Assembly: GCF_009909615.1 (NCBI RefSeq)
Contig: NZ_WWNE01000004.1
Span: 62,001 to 126,000 of the forward strand
Direction: 5' to 3'
DNA from: Acidiluteibacter ferrifornacis
GTDB taxonomy: Bacteria; Bacteroidota; Bacteroidia; Flavobacteriales_E; Vicingaceae
DNA length: 64,000 nt
Made by a program: the position numbers and the translations under genes. Of the stretch, positions 37,618-44,384 are shown piece by piece; the first letter of the stretch is position 1, and each line of letters starts with the position of its first letter. The notes beneath the pieces were generated by a model. The model did not search any database. It was not told the origin of the DNA and saw only the letters and a program-made list of their open reading frames with translations.

Positions 37618-38322
37618 ATGAAAGGATTAATTACATTTCTTTTAGTGTCGATGCAATTGGTTTCTTTTGGCCAATTTGACAAAAAAAAGGTGTTGGTAGT
37701 GGTTTATGATCGAATTGATTTTAGCACTGATTACAGTCTTAATGAAATTGCAAGGGCTAATTCTATTAGAGGAGATGAAGTATATGATACACTGATTAAT
37801 TCATTACTGAATGTTTTGGAGGCTATTGATAATGGGAACATTTCTTTTAGTCAGGTTTCAGAAGGTGAATATCAGTTTATACAATCCCAAATTACAAAGG
37901 TCGCCATGAAGAAACCATCTAGGCAAGGGGTGGTGCTTGATAACATCTCAAATAAGGAGTTTAATTATTTGTTGTCTAAGAATAGTGCTGATTTTGTATT
38001 GTTTATAAATTATTATCAGTTTGAAAAAGTACGTGTTCCTGAAGATGAAAAAGAAGGATTGGTACGAAAATTATTGGAAACACAAAATTCCGGATCAATT
38101 GAAGGACGACTCTTTTATAGTAGACATTTATTGGACTTTGAAGTATATACAAAAGATAAAAAGAGGGTAATGGCTAAAGGGCGATATGAACTCCCGATGC
38201 CAGGAATAAATGTTAAAAACTACACGTATGAAGGAAAAGATGTCGCCTCGATAAAAATGGGATATCTTCGTTATTCTACTTGGATTGCAAATGAAATAAG
38301 CAGCGTAGCAATTTCAAATTAG
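37618..38322 (+). CDS. Unknown secreted protein, tyrS-linked
   Basis: 234 residues, with a signal peptide (cleavage near SFGQ). I recognise no domain. The mature part has a KVLVVVYDRIDFSTDYS strand and alternating strands and helices (alpha/beta). Starts with ATG exactly after the tyrS stop, so it is coupled to tyrS translation, while its 3' end abuts a convergent gene. The mature part could be a periplasmic or outer-membrane protein. Composition is normal for the window. Confidence 0.6.
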   Translation: MKGLITFLLVSMQLVSFGQFDKKKVLVVVYDRIDFSTDYSLNEIARANSIRGDEVYDTLINSLLNVLEAIDNGNISFSQVSEGEYQFIQSQITKVAMKKPSRQGVVLDNISNKEFNYLLSKNSADFVLFINYYQFEKVRVPEDEKEGLVRKLLETQNSGSIEGRLFYSRHLLDFEVYTKDKKRVMAKGRYELPMPGINVKNYTYEGKDVASIKMGYLRYSTWIANEISSVAISN

Positions 38323-39330
38323 TTATTCAACTAAAAGATTACAACCTCTAATATCGCTAAGGTCAAATCTGCCTAATATTTCGAATTGTCCATTTTCATG
38401 GGACTTGCCTAGGTCTTGTGTTTCAATAAATGAACAGGAATGTATATTGGCCAAATCAATCACATTTACACCACCAGTTTTCCCAAATTTTTCTGTACTA
38501 AACGGGTCATTGTGACTTCTAATTATAATTTTCATCCAAGGTGGAGTGTTAAACTTTTCGTCGCTAATGGAATAGGCTTGAGATAACAACTCCGTCATAC
38601 CATACTCTGAGTGAATGTTTTTGCAGTTTAGCTGCTGCATCAAAATAGCGTGTAACTCTGAACGAATCATTTCTTTTTTTCTTCCCTTCATTCCACCTGT
38701 TTCTATAATCGTGATTGCTGAAAAATCAAAATGGAATTGCTCTGCTAAATCCAATAAAGCAAATGAAACTCCGAAGAGGATTACTTTTTCTCCCTTAGAA
38801 ATAGATTGCTTGATGTTATTAATCATTTCTAAATGGTTGTGCAGATAAAAGCCACTTGAAGGGTTTCCGTTTTGAATCAAGTGATTCACCATGTAAATTA
38901 ATGAGGAGCCTTCGCGTTCTAGGTATGAAGGCAATAAAGCGAAATAAGTGTATTGATTGATAGGGCCATAAAACATCTCAAATGCTGTCTGAAAACTTCG
39001 TTCATAAATAGCTAAGTCGTTCACAAAATGCTTTGAGGTTTGACTTCCGCTTGTTCCACTACTGGTGAATGTGGATTGACAATCGGTGGAATCTGAAATG
39101 CGGTGAGTTTTAAAAAACGAGATGGGTAAGAACGGTATCGAATCGATTGATTGGACATTGGTTGGGTTTTTATTCAATAAATTACAATATGCTTTATAGA
39201 TATCAACGTTTTCATATTGATGGGTAAATACTTTTAAAGCAACTTCCTCGAAGGAGTTAGAAGTGACATTGAATATATCTTCGATTAGCTTTCTCAACCT
39301 TATGGTGTTTTCAAAATAGAAAATTACCAA
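38323..39330 (-). CDS. LuxE/PaaK-family acyl-protein/acyl-CoA synthetase-like protein
   Basis: Up to 335 residues. The pattern FTSSGTSGSQTS is the AMP/phosphate-binding loop, HSEYGMTELLSQAY the second adenylation motif, and ETQDLGK and ILGRFDLSDIRG are late motifs of the LuxE acyl-protein synthetase domain. In luciferase operons LuxE activates fatty acids as acyl-AMP and then an enzyme-bound thioester; homologues in Bacteroidota have no proven role. There is no ATG near the start: TTG at 39330 follows a stop closely, and TTG at 39297 (before RKLIEDIF) is an equally good start by family length. Confidence 0.78.
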   Translation of the reverse strand: MVIFYFENTIRLRKLIEDIFNVTSNSFEEVALKVFTHQYENVDIYKAYCNLLNKNPTNVQSIDSIPFLPISFFKTHRISDSTDCQSTFTSSGTSGSQTSKHFVNDLAIYERSFQTAFEMFYGPINQYTYFALLPSYLEREGSSLIYMVNHLIQNGNPSSGFYLHNHLEMINNIKQSISKGEKVILFGVSFALLDLAEQFHFDFSAITIIETGGMKGRKKEMIRSELHAILMQQLNCKNIHSEYGMTELLSQAYSISDEKFNTPPWMKIIIRSHNDPFSTEKFGKTGGVNVIDLANIHSCSFIETQDLGKSHENGQFEILGRFDLSDIRGCNLLVE

Positions 39331-39387
39331 TGATTAGCCGCTTAAATCAGTAATTTTAGATTAATTTGGTATTGAAATTTTTAAGTC

Positions 39388-39858
39388 ATGAAGAAAATAG
39401 CTGTAGCTGCTGCTTTATTTGCAGTGCTTTTTGGTTGTAAAGAAGATCCTGACTTCCCAAATGTGCCTCAAATTGAAACTGTTTCCTTTCAAATAATAGA
39501 TGGTGAGGCTTACTGGAAGTTTTCTTTCAAAGATGGGGATGGGAATTTAGGCTCCTCTTTAGAAACAGACACTAATTTCTTCCAATCCATAGTTAATTTA
39601 TCAAAAGATACTACAATAGCCTTTGTTGGAGAAAGAATCCCTGCAATCGAGATTGTTGGAGGGTCAAAAGGAATAGAAGGAGAGATTACAAAGAGCACAA
39701 ACCTAGCCCAATTACAATTAATAGGTACAGGGGGATATACTAAGCAGGACACTGTATACTTTACTACTTACATTGTAGATAATGCGGGAAACAGAAGTAA
39801 TCTCATTCGTACTCCGGCATTTAAAGAGGATCCCATTATAATTTTCTCTAATGAGTAA
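39388..39858 (+). CDS. Small lipoprotein, unknown
   Basis: 156 residues with a lipoprotein signal (LFGC, Cys at about residue 17). The rest is beta-rich with SFKDGDGNLGSS, a Ca-binding-like loop typical of Bacteroidota surface proteins, and a closing strand VDNAGNRSNLIRTPAF. I do not recognise a named family. Convergent with the Na/Pi gene, with the two stops adjacent. It is divergent from the LuxE-like gene. Confidence 0.65.
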   Translation: MKKIAVAAALFAVLFGCKEDPDFPNVPQIETVSFQIIDGEAYWKFSFKDGDGNLGSSLETDTNFFQSIVNLSKDTTIAFVGERIPAIEIVGGSKGIEGEITKSTNLAQLQLIGTGGYTKQDTVYFTTYIVDNAGNRSNLIRTPAFKEDPIIIFSNE

Positions 39859-41559
39859 TTATACTTCTCCTGCAACAGCTTCGCTAACATTGATGATATG
39901 GTCACCTAATCGCTCTACAGAAGAGAATAAATCATTGTAGATAATTCCACTAGCGAAATTGTATTCTCCAGTCTCAATATTGACTAAGTGCTCTTTTCTA
40001 ATCTTGTTTCTCAGTTTATTGATTTCTTTCTCTAATTCATTTGCCTTGGCAAGTTGAACTAGATCATAATCTTGTTCTAAATTTTTTACCATCAAATCAG
40101 AAGCTTGATCAACTTTATCAAACATCTCTTTTAGATTTTGACGCTGCTCTGGTGTAAACCACACTTTTTTGTCAGACTTTCGTTCAATGGCTTTTGACAT
40201 TTGGTAACAAACGTCTCCAATTCGCTCTAAGTCATTAATGATGGATAGCATACTTCTAATTCGCTCAGATGCAGAAGAATTTAATTCGCCTTCAGAAACT
40301 TTGGCCAAATAGTTAGAAACTTCAGATTCTATTCTATCTGTAATTTCCTCATATTTTTTAATCCTAGCCAATAAATGCTTGAATTCCTTTTTGTCTGTTT
40401 CAACCAATAATTTAGGGATAAAACGAATCATTTTTTTAGTCAGCTTACCAAACTTAGCTACTTCTTTTTTTGCTTCTAATATTGCAGCTTCAGTAGTTAA
40501 CATCATACCGGTTCCAATATATTCCAAATGAAACTCTTCATCCATATCGCCTTTTGAGGGAACCATTTTGGTAACAACTCTAGCAATCAGTGGAACAAAT
40601 CCTACCATCAATAAAGTATTGATGATGTTAAATACTGTATGGAAAAGCGATAATTGTAATTCCTCTTGACTGCTTCCTATATCTGGGATAGCCGCAGTTA
40701 AACCATTTTGAAATGGAACCCAAAGCCATTTTACTAAATCAATAAAAAATGAGAACAATAATATCATCCAGATAACCCCAACAACATTGAAGATAAGATG
40801 AGCTCTTGCTGCTCTTTTGGCGTGTACATTTGCTACGATAGCTGCAAGGTTGGCCGTTATCGTAGTTCCAATATTTTCACCTAATACCATTGCTGCTGCT
40901 ACTTCAAATGTGATGACATCAGTATAAAGTAAAGTGAGAGTCAAGGCCATTGCCGCAGAAGAAGACTGAATGATAATGGTTATAATGGTTCCTACCAAAA
41001 CGAATAAAATGGTAGATAAAATTCCGTAATCAGTAAAAGTAGCTAGGAAGCTTAGAACTTCAGGGTTTTGATTGAGATCTGGAACCGAATTTTTTAGTGC
41101 ATCAAGTCCTAGAAATAAAAGGGCAAATCCGATGAGTACTTCAGCAACTGATTTTAGAGTGCTTTTTTTAGCAAACATCATGGGAAAGCCAATCGCAATA
41201 ATCGGCAAGGCAAAAGAGGAAATTTTAATTTTAAAACCAAAAAAAGCAATCAACCAAGCGGTAACAGTGGTACCTATATTGGCTCCCATAATTACTCCAA
41301 TAGACTCAACAAGACTAAGTAATCCTGCGTTGGCAAAACTAACTACCATTACCGTGGTTGCAGAAGATGACTGGATCAATAATGTGATTAAAAAGCCAGT
41401 GAATACACCCAGAAAACGGTTTCTGGTCATACTGCTTAATATTTGGCGGAGTTTATTTCCTGCAGCTTTTTGTATTCCTTCGCTCATGATTTTCATTCCA
41501 AAAATGAAAAAACCCAAAGCTCCTAGCAGATTTAATGATTCTAACAGTCCAAAATCCAT
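39859..41559 (-). CDS. Na/Pi cotransporter with C-terminal PhoU-like domain
   Basis: 566 residues. TM half (residues about 1-310) has the two inverted repeats of the NptA/YjbB Na/Pi family: GFLITLLIQSSSATTVMVVSFANAG and a second QSSSAAMAL copy (SSSA repeats form the substrate site). The cytoplasmic half (about 330-566) is helical with a PhoU-like pattern (KYEEITDRIESEVSNYLAKV and the closing YNDLFSSVERLGDHIINVSEAV). Homologues take up phosphate with Na+; PhoU-like parts sense or regulate. A long 300-base divergent spacer separates it from the receiver-like regulator. Confidence 0.9.
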   Translation of the reverse strand: MDFGLLESLNLLGALGFFIFGMKIMSEGIQKAAGNKLRQILSSMTRNRFLGVFTGFLITLLIQSSSATTVMVVSFANAGLLSLVESIGVIMGANIGTTVTAWLIAFFGFKIKISSFALPIIAIGFPMMFAKKSTLKSVAEVLIGFALLFLGLDALKNSVPDLNQNPEVLSFLATFTDYGILSTILFVLVGTIITIIIQSSSAAMALTLTLLYTDVITFEVAAAMVLGENIGTTITANLAAIVANVHAKRAARAHLIFNVVGVIWMILLFSFFIDLVKWLWVPFQNGLTAAIPDIGSSQEELQLSLFHTVFNIINTLLMVGFVPLIARVVTKMVPSKGDMDEEFHLEYIGTGMMLTTEAAILEAKKEVAKFGKLTKKMIRFIPKLLVETDKKEFKHLLARIKKYEEITDRIESEVSNYLAKVSEGELNSSASERIRSMLSIINDLERIGDVCYQMSKAIERKSDKKVWFTPEQRQNLKEMFDKVDQASDLMVKNLEQDYDLVQLAKANELEKEINKLRNKIRKEHLVNIETGEYNFASGIIYNDLFSSVERLGDHIINVSEAVAGEV

Positions 41560-41576
41560 ATTTGTGTTTTTGTAAT

Positions 41577-41614
41577 GAGCTATTAATTAGTTTTTTAATA
41601 TTAAAAAGTAGCTC
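41577..41614. repeat. Inverted repeat in the leader of the Na/Pi gene
   Basis: TTTTTAATATTAAAAA at 41592-41607 is a perfect 16-base palindrome, and GAGCTA (41577-41582) and TAGCTC (41609-41614) pair outside it, but the centres differ by four bases. A hairpin of this kind lies 18-55 bases upstream of the transporter ATG. Very AT-rich, so chance is not excluded. Confidence 0.4.
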
Positions 41615-41657
41615 TTTTATTCAAACTTCAAAGAGACCACGTTTTTAATCACTGTGT

Positions 41658-41673
41658 GTTAATTTAATGTTAA
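41658..41673. promoter_or_regulatory. GTTAA direct repeat at 11-bp interval
   Basis: GTTAA begins at 41658 and again at 41669. An 11-bp tandem spacing is the usual mode of DNA binding by OmpR/PhoB-type regulators, and one is encoded next door. AT-rich context makes it a candidate only. Confidence 0.3.
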
Positions 41674-41841
41674 GATATAACATAATCCTTAATATTTATC
41701 CAACCGAATTAAAGGACTTCAAATCCTAATTGGAGAATCATTTGGTAGAGTGTTGTGAGTGACTGCTAATGATAACTTTTTATTAATGACACCTTTTAAT
41801 TATAGTAAAACTAAATTAACGTAAAGAGTAGGATTAAAATA

Positions 41842-41850
41842 TAGGTTTGT
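41842..41850 (+). promoter_or_regulatory. -7 box before the OmpR-like regulator
   Basis: TAGGTTTGT matches TAnnTTTG plus pyrimidine. The last G is at 41849 and the ATG at 41860, so the leader is short (about 5-7 bases). No clear -33. Confidence 0.45.
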
Positions 41851-41859
41851 AATTGTATT

Positions 41860-42552
41860 ATGAGCAAGTCTGAGTCCTCCATATTAATTGTAAAAAGCCC
41901 ATTTCATTCCACCACTTCGATTGAAAAATCTCTGGTAGAAGCTGGATTTGAAGTTACCTTTGTAGAAGATCATGAAGATTTATTGAATCAGGCTGTCGCT
42001 AAACCACCTGATATTATTTTTATCCCAGTAGAGTTGGCTGAAGGAGATGGGATAGAAATGTGTTATGAGATAAAAAATCATCAGGAATTGAGTTCTGTTT
42101 TTGTGGTTTTAATTTCAAAGAAAAAGGAAGATTTTACCCAAATTGCTGGGTTAGATTCTGGGGCAGACGATTTTTTAGTGAGTCCTGTTCAAGCTAGAAT
42201 ATTAGCTTTAAAGTTAAAAGCTTTACTCCGGAGAAAGGGAAATGAAATTGGGCTGCACAACGAAAGGGATGAGTTGAGAACAGAGGACTTTGTTATCGAT
42301 AGAGAGCGATATGTTGTTATTCAGAACGATCGTGAAATCTATTTACCCAAAAAAGAGTTTGAACTACTTTCTTTGTTATCGGCAAAGCCACAGAAAATTT
42401 TTACAAGGCAAGAAATTACGCATTCGGTTTGGGGGATGGGTGCCATTGTTCAAGGTAGAACCATTGATGTTCACATTCGAAAAATTCGAGAAAAAATAGG
42501 AAAGCGATATATCCAAACCATAAAAGGTGTAGGCTATAGATTACATGCTTAA
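41860..42552 (+). CDS. OmpR/PhoB-type regulator with non-phosphorylatable receiver
   Basis: 230 residues. A receiver-like domain (1-120) is followed by a canonical winged helix (about 135-229: LPKKEFELLSLLS, then RTIDVHIRKIREKIG, then IKGVGYRL). Aligned with PhoB, the catalytic acidic pair is Lys12-Ser13 (ILIVKSP), the phosphorylated Asp is Pro56 (IIFIPVELAEGDG) and the Lys of the KPF loop is Ser108 (FLVSPV). Only the Thr/Ser (Ser86) remains. So it cannot be phosphorylated by the normal route, while the DNA-binding half looks intact. Divergent from the Na/Pi transporter; no sensor kinase adjoins it. Confidence 0.9.
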   Translation: MSKSESSILIVKSPFHSTTSIEKSLVEAGFEVTFVEDHEDLLNQAVAKPPDIIFIPVELAEGDGIEMCYEIKNHQELSSVFVVLISKKKEDFTQIAGLDSGADDFLVSPVQARILALKLKALLRRKGNEIGLHNERDELRTEDFVIDRERYVVIQNDREIYLPKKEFELLSLLSAKPQKIFTRQEITHSVWGMGAIVQGRTIDVHIRKIREKIGKRYIQTIKGVGYRLHA

Positions 42553-43247
42553 AGTGAAGGGTCTAATGGCCGGAAGGTGATTTCTTCTACAAAAGAGTGC
42601 TTACTTCCAGCGACACTATTTTTAATAAAATCGGCAATGTCATTTGGTTGAACCATACTTTCCCGATTCGCAGAAATACCGTCCCATGAAGGGGTATTCA
42701 CAGAGCCTGGATAGATGGCACAAACTTTAATAGAATAGGGACGAAGCTCTTCTCGTAATAAGTCATTCAAAGCTTTCAATGCATGTTTACTGATCGTATA
42801 GGCTGCAGCGGTAGTTCTTACTTCTTTGGCTAGAACAGATAATATGTTGAAGATGTATCCTTTCTTTTTCTTTTTAAAAGAAGGAATTAGTGCTTGGCTA
42901 ATCTCGAAAGCACTCAAAAAGTTTGCATTAAATAATTCTTGAATGGAGTTGGATGATTCATCTTCTAGATTACCAACACTATATTTTCCAAAATTATTCA
43001 CTAATACATGAATATTTTCTAGATGTGGAGACAGGTTTTTAATCAATTGTGTTCTTGATGCAGAGGATGTTAGATCTCCTGCTATTACATAACATTGATT
43101 TCTATACTTTAATTCAATCTCGTTTTTTAATGTCTCTAGGTTTTCTTTGGAAGAAGAAATTGCAATGATGTCATAGCCCTCTTTAGAGAGTGATTCTACA
43201 ATAGCCTTGCCGATACCTTTTGTTGCTCCAGTAATCAATGCTAACAT
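42549..43247 (-). CDS. Short-chain dehydrogenase/reductase
   Basis: 232 residues: TGATKGIGKAIVE nucleotide loop, LVNNFGKY, and the catalytic YTISKHA, with Ser in the NILSVLAKE strand. Similar to FabG-type 3-oxoacyl reductases and to many SDRs of unknown substrate. Its start is fixed by the Rossmann strand (MLALITGAT). The promoter places its -7 box four bases before the ATG, implying leaderless mRNA. Its stop overlaps the convergent regulator by four bases. Confidence 0.85.
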   Translation of the reverse strand: MLALITGATKGIGKAIVESLSKEGYDIIAISSSKENLETLKNEIELKYRNQCYVIAGDLTSSASRTQLIKNLSPHLENIHVLVNNFGKYSVGNLEDESSNSIQELFNANFLSAFEISQALIPSFKKKKKGYIFNILSVLAKEVRTTAAAYTISKHALKALNDLLREELRPYSIKVCAIYPGSVNTPSWDGISANRESMVQPNDIADFIKNSVAGSKHSFVEEITFRPLDPSL

Positions 43248-43251
43248 CTAG

Positions 43252-43282
43252 CAAAGGTAAATTCTAATTCTTAAATTTGAAA
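43252..43282 (-). promoter_or_regulatory. Promoter of SDR gene at 43247, leaderless type
   Basis: Minus-strand TACCTTTG (43259-43252) matches TAnnTTTG, and TTTC (43282-43279) sits exactly 19 bp upstream, one mismatch from the TTTG -33. The last G is four bases from the ATG. The -33 overlaps the -7 of the divergent gene. Confidence 0.55.
43272..43279 (+). promoter_or_regulatory. -7 box before the glycosyltransferase gene
   Basis: TAAATTTG matches TAnnTTTG. It is 10 bases before the ATG at 43290 and overlaps, at one base, the -33 of the minus-strand SDR promoter, so polymerase binding in the two directions would compete. Confidence 0.45.
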
Positions 43283-43289
43283 CTCGCAC

Positions 43290-44384
43290 ATGAAAGTAGA
43301 TTCTCTTAAGAAACGTATTTTGGTTTGCCCTTTAGATTGGGGCTTGGGTCATGCCTCTCGGTGTATTCCTGTTATTCATGAGTTGGATCGAATGGGATTT
43401 GAAGTCGTTATAGCTGCAGATCGAGCTCCGCTCCAATTACTAAAGAATCAATTTCCCGATAAAGAATTTCTTTCCTATCCAGGTCCTGAAATTAAGTATC
43501 CTAAACGTATCGGGATGGCTTTATTCATGTTACTTAAAGCGCCAAATTTAATTAGATGGTTAAAAGAGGAGCATTTGTTGTTAGAAAGTTTTATCGATAG
43601 TTATCAGATAGATGCTATTATTTCTGACAATAGATACGGTGCCTATTCCGAAAGGATTCCTTCTATTTTGATCACTCATCAGCTCTTTATTCAAGCTCCA
43701 ATGGGCAAGCGTGCTTTGAAGGCTTTCACTGCTGGAAGAGTAAAAAATTTTCAGGAAACTTGGGTACCTGATTTCGATTCTAAAGATAATCTTTCAGGTA
43801 ACTTGTCTCATGGAGATACTGACCTAGAAAATGTACATTATATTCAGCCTATTTCAAGATTCTCTGGATTTGCCACAGCCAATCAAAACTATACGAGAGA
43901 TTTAACTATTGTGTTATCCGGTCCGGAGCCCACTAGAACACAGTTTGAAGAAATTGTTTTAAACCAAATCCAAAATTATGAAGGAAATGTGCTGTTAGTG
44001 AGAGGGCTTCCTGAAACTATAAACCCGTTAAGGCTTCAAGCTAATATCGAAGTAAAATCCTTTTTGCCGGCGAAAGAATTAGAAGTTGAAATGGCCAACT
44101 CGAAGCATATTGTTTGCAGAAGTGGTTACAGTTCCATAATGGATCTAGCCGCCTTAGGTAAGAATGCTATTTTGGTGCCTACCCCAGGTCAGACGGAACA
44201 AGAATACCTTGCTGAAAAGTTAAAATCTGAGAAGAAATATTATTTCGAACATCAACACGAATTTAATTTAATGAGAGCCATAGAGGCTTCTAAAGATTAT
44301 ACTGGAGTAAAATATAAACTAGATAGATCCGACTTAAGAAATAGAATTAAAGCGCTAGCAGATCGGCTTAATCACTCCAAGTAA
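43290..44384 (+). CDS. MurG-like glycosyltransferase (GT28-type C-terminal half)
   Basis: 364 residues. N-terminal glycosyltransferase half starts RILVCPLDWGLGHASRCIPVIHEL, with the Gly-His acceptor loop of GT-B enzymes, and the second half ends with HIVCRSGYSSIMDLAALGKNAILVPTPGQTEQEYLAEKL, the donor-nucleotide-binding signature shared with MurG. True murG is not this gene (it lacks the full MurG N-terminal motif set), so the acceptor is unknown. Its 3' end overlaps the convergent MurF-Alr gene by 13 bases. Confidence 0.8.
   Translation: MKVDSLKKRILVCPLDWGLGHASRCIPVIHELDRMGFEVVIAADRAPLQLLKNQFPDKEFLSYPGPEIKYPKRIGMALFMLLKAPNLIRWLKEEHLLLESFIDSYQIDAIISDNRYGAYSERIPSILITHQLFIQAPMGKRALKAFTAGRVKNFQETWVPDFDSKDNLSGNLSHGDTDLENVHYIQPISRFSGFATANQNYTRDLTIVLSGPEPTRTQFEEIVLNQIQNYEGNVLLVRGLPETINPLRLQANIEVKSFLPAKELEVEMANSKHIVCRSGYSSIMDLAALGKNAILVPTPGQTEQEYLAEKLKSEKKYYFEHQHEFNLMRAIEASKDYTGVKYKLDRSDLRNRIKALADRLNHSK

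Larger units (their letters stand above)
41560..41859. other. Divergent regulatory region between Na/Pi gene and OmpR-like regulator
   Basis: A 300-base AT-rich spacer without an ORF, the longest in the window. It holds an inverted repeat in the leader of the transporter (41577-41614), two GTTAA units at an 11-bp interval (41658-41673), several TTAA copies, and a -7 box before the regulator (41842-41849). I find no tRNA, riboswitch or long repeat in it. Confidence 0.6.

Noticed and set aside
38323-39330. Bioluminescence (lux) genes
   Set aside because: A single LuxE-like domain without LuxA, LuxB or LuxC in the window.
41072-41575. Plus-strand 167-codon ORF over the Na/Pi gene
   Set aside because: Antisense to conserved transmembrane coding sequence; no motif.
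41860-42552. A normal PhoB
   Set aside because: Phosphorylation residues are absent and no PhoR-type kinase is beside it.
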